A DNA stretch of 64,000 nt from HGM04593 sp045654645 (GTDB lineage: Bacteria > Bacteroidota > Bacteroidia > Bacteroidales > Bacteroidaceae), in contig JAZONR010000063.1 in NCBI GenBank assembly GCA_045654645.1, positions 1 to 64,000 of the forward strand, read 5' to 3'. A program made the translations under genes and the position numbers. Shown one piece after another: positions 27,319-36,197 of the stretch. Numbering within the stretch: the first letter of the stretch is position 1; the number at the start of each line of letters is the position of its first letter. The notes below the pieces were generated by a model. It did no database searches. It was not told where the DNA came from and worked only from the letters and a program-made list of their open reading frames with translations.

Positions 27319-28206
27319 TCAATATTCAATTCTAAAATAGTCAAGCAAAGCTTTATAGTTATCTTGAGCAGCGCGACAAGTATCAAGCAGATAATCGCGA
27401 ACATTGTTCCACTGCTGCAAGCCACGGTAGTAAAAGTATTTTAGTTCATTGGTTATTATGAACGGTACAAAGCCATTCGCAAGGCACTCCTTGAACATAA
27501 TCAAGCGACCAACACGGCCATTACCATCCTGGAACGGATGTATTGCCTCAAAACGTTGATGAAAATCAATTATATCCTCAAACGACTTGTTTTTTATGGA
27601 ATTATACTTCTTCAACAACGTTTGCATCGCCTGCTGAACACCCTCTGGCACAACAGTCTCATTGCCACCCACCTCGTTTGGCAAACGCTTGTACTCCCCC
27701 ACTGCAAACCACTCCTTGTTGCTGTCAGTGGTACTCGACTTCAACAGAGCGTGAAGACTCTTTATAAAACCTTCAGTCAGATGCGCCTCGGCATTGTCAA
27801 TGATAAAATCAATACAACGGAAATGGTTCGTGGTCTCAATTATATCATCAACTCGTATTGCACCATTCTCCACCCCCACAGTATTTGTTTCAAAGATAAA
27901 ACGTGTCTGTTCGTGCGTCAAGCAACTACCCTCAATGTGGTTTGAATTATATGTAAGGTCAATCTGCGTGCGATGGTATATTCCCCCCTTTAGCCTCGAT
28001 TCCTTCTGTTCCTTCAGCACAACAAGCAAAGGCATAAGTTTGCGCCTCATAGTTCCACGCTGTGGCAACTCCACATCGCAAGGCACACTCCACGTCTTGC
28101 CAATAAGCACCGCCCCCGGTATTTTTCCGTTGGAACAATAATTGCGCACAGTGCGCTCTGCAATCCCATACTTTTTGGCGAATTTAGCTACAGAAATATA
28201 ATCCAT
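27319..28206 (-). CDS. Fic-domain protein with N-terminal DNA-binding helix-turn-helix
   Basis: A 295-residue protein that should transfer AMP (or another nucleotide part) onto a protein target. The Fic motif HPFQDGNGRVGR is complete at 223-234. An inhibitory motif SNHIEG (S88xxxE92G93) precedes the core, as in self-inhibited class II Fic proteins. Residues 1-50 (ISVAKFAKKYGIAERTVRNY) look like a MerR/excisionase-type winged helix. ATG 28206 is chosen because an AGGAGG lies 7 bases upstream. The promoter is overlaid with repeated operators, suggesting autorepression. No antitoxin gene is adjacent. Possibly acquired. Confidence 0.9.
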   Translation of the reverse strand: MDYISVAKFAKKYGIAERTVRNYCSNGKIPGAVLIGKTWSVPCDVELPQRGTMRRKLMPLLVVLKEQKESRLKGGIYHRTQIDLTYNSNHIEGSCLTHEQTRFIFETNTVGVENGAIRVDDIIETTNHFRCIDFIIDNAEAHLTEGFIKSLHALLKSSTTDSNKEWFAVGEYKRLPNEVGGNETVVPEGVQQAMQTLLKKYNSIKNKSFEDIIDFHQRFEAIHPFQDGNGRVGRLIMFKECLANGFVPFIITNELKYFYYRGLQQWNNVRDYLLDTCRAAQDNYKALLDYFRIEY

Positions 28207-28213
28207 TTTCAGT

Positions 28214-28219
28214 CCTCCT
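28214..28219 (-). promoter_or_regulatory. Strong Shine-Dalgarno site of the Fic gene
   Basis: AGGAGG on the minus strand, 7 bases before the ATG. Strong sites like this are rare in Bacteroidota and fix the start at 28206. The operator half-site at 28219-28228 abuts it. Confidence 0.7.
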
Positions 28220-28331
28220 ATCGGCAAGTTTATTCATTAAAGCAATGCAAATATAGCACTTTCTTGCCGATAACGGCAAGCTATAACAGAAAAACTATAA
28301 ATACAACATTTTTCTTGCCGATACAGGCAAG
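28219..28331. promoter_or_regulatory. Operator array CTTGCC-N6-GGCAAG over the Fic promoter
   Basis: Two dyads, CTTGCC-N6-GGCAAG, at 28263-28280 and 28314-28331 (51 bases apart, about five helical turns), plus a half-site TATCGGCAAG at 28219-28228. The minus-strand -7 box TATATTTG (28255-28248) sits immediately downstream of the first dyad, so binding there would block RNA polymerase. Confidence 0.75.
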
Positions 28332-28521
28332 AAAATTTATTTGTTCGTCTACCCTCGGTATGGTAAGCCTATGATGTCAATGTATCAAGTTTTGATATAT
28401 ATACCAAAATTTATTTTATAACTGCACCAAAGGTCAAAATTGTTAAATAAACAATCACTGTGTTTCATTTAAACTTTTATCCGGTATCTGATGTTCCTTG
28501 AATGAGATAAAAGTAATAATT
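28332..28521. other. Spacer before aspT
   Basis: AT-rich with no gene. It should hold the aspT promoter, but I see no convincing TAnnTTTG. Confidence 0.4.
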
Positions 28522-30237
28522 ATGGAGTGGATAACTAATCTTCTGCAGGCTCATCCTGAGCTGGCGATTTATTTGACGTTGGGAGTGGGTTTTCTCATTG
28601 GCAAGATTCAGATTAAGGGCTTTAGCCTGGGAATTGTTACAAGTGTGTTGCTTGTGGGGGTGCTCGTTGGGCAACTCAACATTTCAATCACCGGACCGCT
28701 GAAGCAGGTGGCTTTCTTGCTCTTCCTTTTCGCCATTGGCTATAAGGTGGGGCCGCAGTTCTTTGCGGGCCTACGCAAGGAGGGGCTTCCACAGGTGTTC
28801 TTTGCAGTGGTTATGTGTCTTTTCATTCTGTTATCGACCTGGGGCATAGCGCTTCTTATGGGGTATGGCCCGGGAGAGGCGGCGGGGTTGCTGTCGGGGG
28901 CGCAGACTATCAGTGCGGTAATTGGTGTGGCGGGAGATACTATACGCAGCCTTGATATTGACCAGGCTCAACAGGAGAAGATGATTGGCATAATACCGGT
29001 AGCCTATGCTGTTACTTATATCTTTGGCACTGCGGGCTCGGCGTGGATATTGGCACGTTTGGGGCCCAAATTGCTGGGCGGCGTGGAAAAGGTTAAGGAG
29101 AGGTGCCGGGAGCTTGAGAGCAAGATGGGCAAGGATGATGATGAGAAGCCGGGCTTCACCGCTGCAAAACGCGAGGTGGAGTTTCGCTGCTACTCCATTG
29201 AAAATGATTGGTTTGCCAAAGGGCGCAAGGTTAGGGAGCTTGAGCATTTCTTCAGCAGGCAGGGTAAACGGCTCTTTGTGGAGAGGATACGTAACGGGAA
29301 ACAGATAATAGATGATGTTAAGCCCGCCGATGTGCTCTATATTGGTTATGAGGTGGTTTTGAGTGGCCGCCACGAATATACTGTGGGCGAGGAGCGTTGG
29401 ATTGGTGCCGAGGTTGATGATGGTGCCCTGCTCGACTTTCCTGTTATGGTGATGCGCACCACCGTTGCGGGACAAACACGCAAGCACAATATGACACTTA
29501 GCGGCAAGCGTGTTAGTGAGTTGCGTTCACAACCCTTTATGCACGGAGTTGCCATACAGAAGATAAAGCGCACGGGAGTGAGCATCCCGGTGTTTCCTGC
29601 AACAGTGATAAACGCCGGCGATGTTATTGAGCTTGTGGGCAAGAAGATTGACGTGAAGATTGCTGCAAAGGAGATTGGCTATCCCGACCCTGCCACAAAT
29701 GCCACCGACATTGTTTTCTTGTCGCTTGGAATAGTTCTTGGTGCTGTCATTGGCACCCTTACGTTGCACATTGGCAATGTGCCACTGAGCCTTAGCAGCA
29801 GTGGCGGCGCACTTATTGCGGGCCTTGTCTTTGGGTGGTGGCGTGCCCACCGTCCCACAATGGGCGCAATACCCGATGGCGCGCTGTGGGTGTTCAATAA
29901 TCTTGGGCTTAACATTTTCATTGCAATAGTGGGAATTTCGGCTGGCCCGGGCTTTGTGCAGGGCTTTAGAGAAGTGGGGCTCTCGCTCTTTGCCGCCGGC
30001 ATACTTGCCACCACTCTGCCGCTTCTCTTTGGCCTGTTCATTGCCGTAAAATGGTTCAAATTTCACCCTGCAATTGCATTGGGATGCTGCGCCGGCGCGC
30101 GCACCACAACTGCTGCCATTGGTGCCTTGCAAGAGAGTTTGGGCAGTGAGACACCGGCACTGGGCTACACAATCACCTATGCGGTGGGCAACACATTGCT
30201 CATCCTTTGGGGAGTGTTCATTGTGCTTATGATGTGA
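28522..30237 (+). CDS. aspT: Aspartate-alanine antiporter (AspT family)
   Basis: A 571-residue membrane protein of the aspartate:alanine exchanger family. About five membrane spans (ELAIYLTLGVGFLIG, VAFLLFLFAIGYKVG and others), a central soluble part with two TrkA-C (RCK_C)-like domains (about residues 200-370), then about five more spans, including the GAQTISAVIGV and CAGARTTTAAIGALQE repeats typical of the family. ATG 28522 (MEWITNLL) is preferred to the frame start 24 bases earlier. It sits directly before aspartate 4-decarboxylase, the classic electrogenic pair. Confidence 0.92.
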   Translation: MEWITNLLQAHPELAIYLTLGVGFLIGKIQIKGFSLGIVTSVLLVGVLVGQLNISITGPLKQVAFLLFLFAIGYKVGPQFFAGLRKEGLPQVFFAVVMCLFILLSTWGIALLMGYGPGEAAGLLSGAQTISAVIGVAGDTIRSLDIDQAQQEKMIGIIPVAYAVTYIFGTAGSAWILARLGPKLLGGVEKVKERCRELESKMGKDDDEKPGFTAAKREVEFRCYSIENDWFAKGRKVRELEHFFSRQGKRLFVERIRNGKQIIDDVKPADVLYIGYEVVLSGRHEYTVGEERWIGAEVDDGALLDFPVMVMRTTVAGQTRKHNMTLSGKRVSELRSQPFMHGVAIQKIKRTGVSIPVFPATVINAGDVIELVGKKIDVKIAAKEIGYPDPATNATDIVFLSLGIVLGAVIGTLTLHIGNVPLSLSSSGGALIAGLVFGWWRAHRPTMGAIPDGALWVFNNLGLNIFIAIVGISAGPGFVQGFREVGLSLFAAGILATTLPLLFGLFIAVKWFKFHPAIALGCCAGARTTTAAIGALQESLGSETPALGYTITYAVGNTLLILWGVFIVLMM

Positions 30238-30278
30238 GAAGAGATGTTGTTATTGTAAAATTTATTAAACCAACAAAT

Positions 30279-31937
30279 ATGAATAATCTGTTGAACGACC
30301 ACAGTGAGGTTGAGAAATTTGAGAAAGAGATGGAGCGCATAAGCCCCTTTGAGCTGAAGGACCGTCTTATTGAGCTTGCCGATGAGAGTATAAAAAAGGC
30401 TACGCACACGATGCTGAATGCTGGGCGAGGAAACCCCAATTGGATTGCAACGCTGCCACGTGAGACACTCTTTGCGCTTGGTAAGTTTGGCATTGAGGAG
30501 TGCCGTCGCAACTGGCAATGCCCCGAGGGCATTGCCGGCACACCGCAGAAGATTGGCATTGCAGAACGTCTGCAACAGTTCCTCAAGGAGAACAGAAAGG
30601 AGCCTTGGGCCACATTCATAGAGAAGTGCTACAGATATATGATTGACGAGCACAAGGCCAACCCCGACTCCCTTGTGCACGAATGGACCGAGTGTGTCAT
30701 TGGTAACCAATACCCGGTGCCCGGCCGCATATTGCCACACGCAGAGATAGCCATTAATGACTACATTGCACAAGAGTTGTGTGCCGGGCGACCACCGCTG
30801 GGCGAGATTGACCTCTTTGCCACCGAGGGCGGAACTGCCGCAATGTGCTACATCTTTGACAGCTTGCAGCAGAACAGGCTGCTCAACCGCGGCGACCATA
30901 TTGCGCTGATGACACCCGTGTTCACACCATACATTGAAATTCCCAAGCTCTATCGCTATAACTATAATGTAACAGAAATACCCGCCAACCGTATGAGCAA
31001 CGACGGTTTACACCTGTGGCAATATAGCGAGCGAGGCATCAACAAACTGCGAGACCCGGCCTATAAAGCGCTGTTTATTGTGAACCCAAGCAACCCGCCA
31101 AGCTATGCGATGGACAGCCACACTGTTGATTTGTTGGTTGATATTGTGGAGCGTTGGAACCCCAACTTGATGATTGTAACCGATGATGTATATGCAACAT
31201 ATATTCCGGGCTTTCAGTCGCTGCTGGCGCGTTTGCCACACAACACCATCTGTGTCTACTCGTTCTCGAAATATTTTGGAGCAACGGGTTGGCGCTCGGC
31301 TGTCATTGCCTTGCACCGCGACAATATTTTTGACACGCTTCTCACGCGCCTTCCACGCAAGCGTAAAGGGGAACTAAAGCAGCGCTATGGCAGCATAAGA
31401 AGCGACGTTGAAAATATGCGTTTCATTGACCGTATGGTGGCCGACAGCCGACAGGTTGCCCTGAACCACACTGCCGGCCTTTCGCTTCCTCAACAGTTGC
31501 AGATGACACTCTTTGCCCTCTACTCCATCATAGACAAGCGCGAGAGCGACAATTTCCGTCTTAAGATGCACGAAATAATACAGCAACGCCTGCGCACATT
31601 GTGGGAGAATATGGGCTTTGAGCTTGTGCCCGACCCCTTGCGTGCGGGCTACTACTCCGAGATTGACCTCACCGTGTGGGGCAAGCGTTTCTATGGTGAG
31701 GATTTTGTGGATTGGCTGCGGCTTAATCACAGCCCGTTGGATGTGGTATTCCGCCTTGCAACGGAGACATCTCTTGTGGTGCTGAACGGCGGTGGCTTCG
31801 ACGGGCCTGAGTGGAGCATACGTGTGTCGCTTGCCAACCTAAAGAAAGAGGAGTATGCCACCATTGGACAAAAGGTGCGCAGCATACTCGACTCCTATGC
31901 CCGGCAATGGAAAGAGAGCCTCCCGATGGTGGAGTGA
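30279..31937 (+). CDS. aspD: Aspartate 4-decarboxylase (bifunctional aspartate aminotransferase)
   Basis: A 552-residue PLP fold-type I enzyme converting aspartate to alanine and CO2, consuming one cytosolic proton. Signatures: NAGRGNPNWIA at the N-terminus, FIVNPSNPPSYAMD, VTDDVYATYI, and the PLP lysine in SFSKYFGATGWR. ATG 30279 is 41 bases after aspT. With AspT importing aspartate and exporting alanine, the pair makes a proton-motive cycle and helps resist acid. Confidence 0.94.
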   Translation: MNNLLNDHSEVEKFEKEMERISPFELKDRLIELADESIKKATHTMLNAGRGNPNWIATLPRETLFALGKFGIEECRRNWQCPEGIAGTPQKIGIAERLQQFLKENRKEPWATFIEKCYRYMIDEHKANPDSLVHEWTECVIGNQYPVPGRILPHAEIAINDYIAQELCAGRPPLGEIDLFATEGGTAAMCYIFDSLQQNRLLNRGDHIALMTPVFTPYIEIPKLYRYNYNVTEIPANRMSNDGLHLWQYSERGINKLRDPAYKALFIVNPSNPPSYAMDSHTVDLLVDIVERWNPNLMIVTDDVYATYIPGFQSLLARLPHNTICVYSFSKYFGATGWRSAVIALHRDNIFDTLLTRLPRKRKGELKQRYGSIRSDVENMRFIDRMVADSRQVALNHTAGLSLPQQLQMTLFALYSIIDKRESDNFRLKMHEIIQQRLRTLWENMGFELVPDPLRAGYYSEIDLTVWGKRFYGEDFVDWLRLNHSPLDVVFRLATETSLVVLNGGGFDGPEWSIRVSLANLKKEEYATIGQKVRSILDSYARQWKESLPMVE

Positions 31938-31948
31938 TAAATAGATAT

Positions 31949-32011
31949 GAGGGTGCCCCATTAGTATTAAAGGGGCACCCTCGTTTGTGAGAAGTTGAAT
32001 AGAAAGAGCCT
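31949..32011. terminator. Terminator with a conserved flanking segment (copy B)
   Basis: An 11-bp perfect stem GAGGGTGCCCC (31949-31959) with GGGGCACCCTC (31972-31982) between convergent genes. The flank after the stem matches copy A at 17376-17409. Confidence 0.8.
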
Positions 32012-32046
32012 TTTTAGACAGCTGCTTGTAACTATTGATTGGGATA

Positions 32047-32790
32047 TCACTTATTTATTTGCCACGCAACTCCAAAGCTCACCGACCAACAGTGTGCAGG
32101 GTCGCACAAATCGAGATTGGCAGCAACATCTACCTGCACTTTGCGAGCAAGCATATAGTTGAAGCCAAAATCGGCACAGAAGGCGTTGTTGCCGGTTGCA
32201 AGGTAGTTATAGCTCTCGGCAAAACAGCCAAGATGGTCATTGATTGAATAGCCAAGGCACAAAGCAAGGAATGTAACGGGTGAGGGAGATGAGCCGTCCC
32301 ACTCGGCACCCACGTTATAGCCTAAGCTAAAATTCTCGCCTAAGGGATTTTCAAACAGCAGATAGAGTGAGGGTGCAAGGTGCTCGGGGGCAATATCCTT
32401 TGGACCTGTTCCTGGGATGGCAAAATCGGCAAGCACTGATATTGCCGGTATTGCACCACGTCCCTCAAAGCAACTTATCTTAGTTCCAAGGCTGATACCT
32501 GAGAAGGCTGTGCGCCAATTATCGTAGTTGTCGTATGTGAAAGCATCACCTGCAAGGCGCAACTCCACTCCGTTAAAGAGTCCATAGCGGAAAAGTGTGC
32601 TGCTGAAGGTATATTGTCCTTTTCCTTCGCCACCATCGTACTGCATTCCCTGCTCCCACTGTATAACACCTTTACCAACAATGGCAGGCCCTGTTGAAGC
32701 ACCTGGACGGTCGGCTGTAAATTCCACCTCCTGGGCCGATGCGATGGCAACCGAGAAAATCACAAGTAGAGAAACAAGATATTTTTTCAT
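32047..32790 (-). CDS. Outer membrane transporter-like beta-barrel (MetA-pathway phenol degradation-type fold)
   Basis: A 247-residue protein with signal peptide (YLVSLLVIFSVAIASAQ). It opens with EVEFTADRPGASTGPAIVGKG and continues in amphipathic strands to a terminal SVSFGVAWQINK, resembling the Phenol_MetA_deg barrel family common in Bacteroidota. The family name reflects one pathway and does not fix the substrate here. Last gene of the long minus-strand cluster, 48 bases after the peptidase. Confidence 0.7.
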   Translation of the reverse strand: MKKYLVSLLVIFSVAIASAQEVEFTADRPGASTGPAIVGKGVIQWEQGMQYDGGEGKGQYTFSSTLFRYGLFNGVELRLAGDAFTYDNYDNWRTAFSGISLGTKISCFEGRGAIPAISVLADFAIPGTGPKDIAPEHLAPSLYLLFENPLGENFSLGYNVGAEWDGSSPSPVTFLALCLGYSINDHLGCFAESYNYLATGNNAFCADFGFNYMLARKVQVDVAANLDLCDPAHCWSVSFGVAWQINK

Positions 32791-32838
32791 AGTTTTAAGT
32801 TTTTTGTTATTTCACTATTACTGATATTTAACGTACCA

Positions 32839-33573
32839 TTACAACTGCTGCAGAAAATAATCGACAACGTTTGACACAAAATCCAATGCATTGCACAGCT
32901 GTGGGAAGTTGGTATATTCATTCTCTTTGTGAGCATTGTAATAGCCGCAGCTTATATTACAGCAGTTCTTCTTTAGCCCGCGCTCGCGCAATGCAACAAC
33001 ATCGGTGCGGCCGCCATCGGTGTAGGAATAGCCATAGCAGTTTAATATCTCATACGGGATAAACCCCTCTTCACAAAGGGCTATACCACCCTTCCCCACA
33101 CTAACTACATCCGTTGCGCCACGCCTGTCGCACTGCAAAAGACACATTGTGTCATCAAACCAGGAGAGGTCGCAGGCTCTCGACCCCCTGCAGCCGGCCT
33201 CCTCATTGAGCTTTTCCTCGTGCACAAAGAGAGCAACTTTAAGCACCGGCTTTGTCTCAAGGAGCTTTAGAGCTATCCACACTCCGTTTTTGTCATCGGC
33301 ACCACAACCAACGTTGGCACCTTGCGCATCAATGGCATATATGTTCTCACCTTCAACCACGAGAGTTGTCTTTTCAACATCGTGCACCTCGTCGAGGTGA
33401 GCCACAATGCAAGGATACTCCTGTGATTGTCCTTTGGTGATAAAGAGGTTTCCAAATGTATCTTCACTAATGTCCACCCCTTTCCCATCGAGATAACAGC
33501 GAACAAACTCCTTGATGCGTTGCTCCTTGCCCGACTTTGAGTTTATGCTATATAATGTTTTTAGAAGTTCCAT
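32839..33573 (-). CDS. M20/M28-like zinc peptidase
   Basis: A 244-residue peptidase-like protein. Metal-binding and catalytic motifs can be seen in order: the AHLDEVHD motif (His and Asp), GCGADDKNGV (bridging Asp), HEEKLNEEAGCRGS (catalytic Glu-Glu) and a late His in NAHKENEY. It is shorter than standard M20 enzymes and lacks a clear dimerisation domain. No signal peptide, so it is cytoplasmic. It begins 9 bases after the ion-channel gene, whose C-terminal domain may be functionally linked. Confidence 0.75.
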   Translation of the reverse strand: MELLKTLYSINSKSGKEQRIKEFVRCYLDGKGVDISEDTFGNLFITKGQSQEYPCIVAHLDEVHDVEKTTLVVEGENIYAIDAQGANVGCGADDKNGVWIALKLLETKPVLKVALFVHEEKLNEEAGCRGSRACDLSWFDDTMCLLQCDRRGATDVVSVGKGGIALCEEGFIPYEILNCYGYSYTDGGRTDVVALRERGLKKNCCNISCGYYNAHKENEYTNFPQLCNALDFVSNVVDYFLQQL

Positions 33574-33582
33574 CGCCGGGGG

Positions 33583-35283
33583 TTAATCAACATAATCCTG
33601 CATACCGAAGTCCTTACCCTCGACACGCTGCACCATTTCGGGAGGCAACTGCTTCTCAACCTCGGGCTCAAGAACAGCATTAAGATATTCGGCCAAAGAT
33701 TTGATTACAGCCACGCGACGGAAATCGGACATCCACACAAAGCACTCCACCCTCAATGTGAAGACATTTTCGGCCTGTATTAAATAGGCAAGGTTGCTCT
33801 TTGAGACAGCATAGTAGAGGTTTCTGTCGCATTTATAGTCATACTCTTTTTCAAGCTGTGTTGAAACGTAATTGAAGAGTTTCTCAAACAGTGCAAAATC
33901 CTTCACTCTGCTATCGGGATTGCCATAGGACTCGTCCTGTTTCTTGGGGTTATAGCAGAAGTGGAACTGGTGGGGACGTTTGCGAGGGCCTGATGCCGCC
34001 AAGATGGGAATAGCCCAACTGCCGGGACGCGAGGTAAGGCGATTCAAATCCTCGAGGAAAAGCGAGAGATTGGGGCACTTGCAATTTGTGGGGATATTAT
34101 AATAGGATGTTGGATTGTCGGGGTCAATTTCCACCTCCTTGGCAATGTAGTTGAAACCACCAAGTTTTGCTATGTGATAGGCAAACCATCCTGTACACGC
34201 CTCGGTATATCCCGATGTGAATACTATTGTTACTTTTGAGCCACGGTCGATGCAACAGCCATAGGGAGTATTGCGCTTGTAGTTCATCACAACAATCTTG
34301 TCCTCTGGGTTATCCTCGGCATTGGCGGCATTGGCCATATTATAGAGGTGCAGACAGTCTGATGCCTCTACTGCCTTCACAATATCATCCATTGTGAGGA
34401 AGCGGCGTGTGAGGATTGTGTTGAGTTCCTTGTAACGTGGTACCACAAAGAGCTGTGTGAAGTGCTGGTCCTTCTCGAACTTGAAGGAATGGACTATGCT
34501 GTCAATATTCTTCTTTCTTGTCTCCTCCTCGGCATCCTCGGCCATAATATCGGAAAATCCCGAACCGATGAGACCCGCAGGCACCGCGAAGATAGCAATA
34601 CCAAGCACACCAATGATGCAAGCGATTATGCGTCCCACGAATGTGATGGGAGGGGTATCGGCAAAACCACCCGGGTCGCCGATATACTGGGCAAAGGCCC
34701 ACACCACAGATGTCCAGCCGTTGTCATAGACATCGGGCTGTGCTTCGTGCTCAACAAAGAAGAGGATGAATGAGAGAATGAGGGTGATGATAGCAAGGAA
34801 CTGCACCGACACCATCATTTCATCCTTCTTGGACTTCATAGCACGCGAAAGGATGCCAAAGGCCTTCACATAGCGGAAAACACGCAGCAAACGAGCTATA
34901 CGCAGAGCCTTCAGAGCCACGTAAGGGATAGTATAGAAATAGTTTATGTAGAAGGGGAATGTTGAAAGGATGTCTATGAGACCATAGAATGTGCAGCAGT
35001 AGCGCACACGTCCCCAAAAGCCTTTGTACTTACTGTTACTGATATCGGCACACCAGATGCGCAACACCACCTCCACTGTAAAGATAAAAGTGGTTGCATA
35101 ATCAATGAAGTGCAGAATTGCACCATAGCGGTTTGAAATTGACTCATAGGTGGAGGCAAACACCTCAAGGGTGGAGATAACAATTAGTCCTATGATAGCA
35201 TAGTCCACATAGTTCTGCCATTGTTTTGTGCGCAAGTCATCATCAAAGACTCTGGCCAGTTCATTTCTAAATTTCTCAATCAT
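33583..35283 (-). CDS. Voltage-sensor ion channel with non-canonical pore and large C-terminal domain
   Basis: A 566-residue protein with a six-helix voltage-gated-channel layout: S1 about 26-44, S2 60-78, S3 100-113, S4 with spaced arginines R128, R131, R134, R137, S5 158-178 and S6 215-243 (IIGVLGIAIFAVPAGLIGSG, a normal S6). The pore loop at 197-206 reads FAQYIGDPGG where potassium channels have TVGYGD, so the selectivity is not predictable. Residues 260-566 are a soluble domain I do not recognise. No signal peptide. Tandem with a peptidase gene. Confidence 0.82.
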   Translation of the reverse strand: MIEKFRNELARVFDDDLRTKQWQNYVDYAIIGLIVISTLEVFASTYESISNRYGAILHFIDYATTFIFTVEVVLRIWCADISNSKYKGFWGRVRYCCTFYGLIDILSTFPFYINYFYTIPYVALKALRIARLLRVFRYVKAFGILSRAMKSKKDEMMVSVQFLAIITLILSFILFFVEHEAQPDVYDNGWTSVVWAFAQYIGDPGGFADTPPITFVGRIIACIIGVLGIAIFAVPAGLIGSGFSDIMAEDAEEETRKKNIDSIVHSFKFEKDQHFTQLFVVPRYKELNTILTRRFLTMDDIVKAVEASDCLHLYNMANAANAEDNPEDKIVVMNYKRNTPYGCCIDRGSKVTIVFTSGYTEACTGWFAYHIAKLGGFNYIAKEVEIDPDNPTSYYNIPTNCKCPNLSLFLEDLNRLTSRPGSWAIPILAASGPRKRPHQFHFCYNPKKQDESYGNPDSRVKDFALFEKLFNYVSTQLEKEYDYKCDRNLYYAVSKSNLAYLIQAENVFTLRVECFVWMSDFRRVAVIKSLAEYLNAVLEPEVEKQLPPEMVQRVEGKDFGMQDYVD

Positions 35284-35299
35284 ATTTTATTGTGTTTGT

Positions 35300-35530
35300 T
35301 TAAGCTTTGGATATGGTAATATCTTCTATATTGTTGTTCACGTAATCTACAAACCTCTGGTTATTGCCAGGCAACCATTGGTTGCAGACAAAGATAATAC
35401 AATCTTCTTTTTTTAACTTATTATAACGTAAAATATCTTTTTCCATAACTTCATTTTCTCCACGTACAACGCCAAACCTGCCACCTTGCAGCTCATCGGG
35501 GAAACGCTCCTTTAGTTGGGCTACACTCAC
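35300..35530 (-). CDS. Small hypothetical protein or remnant
   Basis: A 76-residue frame with only a GTG start (35530). Reading continues in frame upstream without an ATG to a stop inside the pcp end, so it could be a remnant. Contents such as RFGVVRGENEVMEKDILRYN and IIFVCNQWLPGNNQRFVDYV look protein-like. It lies between pcp and the channel gene, 16 bases before the latter. Not recognised. Confidence 0.4.
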   Translation of the reverse strand: MSVAQLKERFPDELQGGRFGVVRGENEVMEKDILRYNKLKKEDCIIFVCNQWLPGNNQRFVDYVNNNIEDITISKA

Positions 35531-35579
35531 ATTTGGATGAAGAGAGAGATGTGCCGTAGCAGGTCTATGATACTTGATT

Positions 35580-36197
35580 TCATAGCATTGATGTTCCTAT
35601 TAATGTTTTTATAATTGTATATATTGCGTTTGTCATATTTTCTAACGGCAATGTCTGTTTGCTGCCAACCGGGGAGTGCTGCTGCCCGTCATAGAGTGGA
35701 AGGTGAATGAATAATGCCCTCATTGACGTTCCCTCGCACAACCTGAGAGCCTCGTAGTAGAGCCGGTTGCAAACATAAAGGCCTGCCGAACTGGAGAGTT
35801 TGACAGGTGTTCCAAGTTGTTCCACAGCCGTGCGCAACTGCTTTATGGGTAAAGTGGTGAAAAGTGCATTGTTCTCTCCCTCGTAGATTGGTTCCTCATT
35901 GGGTTGATAGCCATCGTTGTCTGCATTATTCGAGTCCATCAGGTTTATTGCCACACGTTCCACTTTCACACTGTCGGTGAGCGCCGACTGCCCAAGCATT
36001 ATTATTACATCGGGCTTATGGTTGTTCACCGCTTCACGCAATGATGTTGCCACTCTATTGAAACTTACAGGCATTTTCTCAACCACCAGCCCTTCAACAT
36101 CAAGAGCGGATACCTTTACGGCAACCGCCCACGATGAATTTTCGCAATATTCCCCAAAGGGTTCAAAGCCTGTTAGAAGAATTCGACTTACTCTCAT
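35580..36197 (-). CDS. pcp: Pyroglutamyl-peptidase I-like cysteine peptidase
   Basis: A 205-residue C15-family peptidase that removes N-terminal pyroglutamate. GFEPFGEYCENSSW matches the start of the family. Catalytic residues are visible: Glu in VERVAINL, Cys in GLYVCNRLYYEAL and His in FIHLPL. Slightly shorter than the usual 210-215. The ATG overlaps the stop of the upstream lipoprotein by four bases. Confidence 0.88.
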   Translation of the reverse strand: MRVSRILLTGFEPFGEYCENSSWAVAVKVSALDVEGLVVEKMPVSFNRVATSLREAVNNHKPDVIIMLGQSALTDSVKVERVAINLMDSNNADNDGYQPNEEPIYEGENNALFTTLPIKQLRTAVEQLGTPVKLSSSAGLYVCNRLYYEALRLCEGTSMRALFIHLPLYDGQQHSPVGSKQTLPLENMTNAIYTIIKTLIGTSML

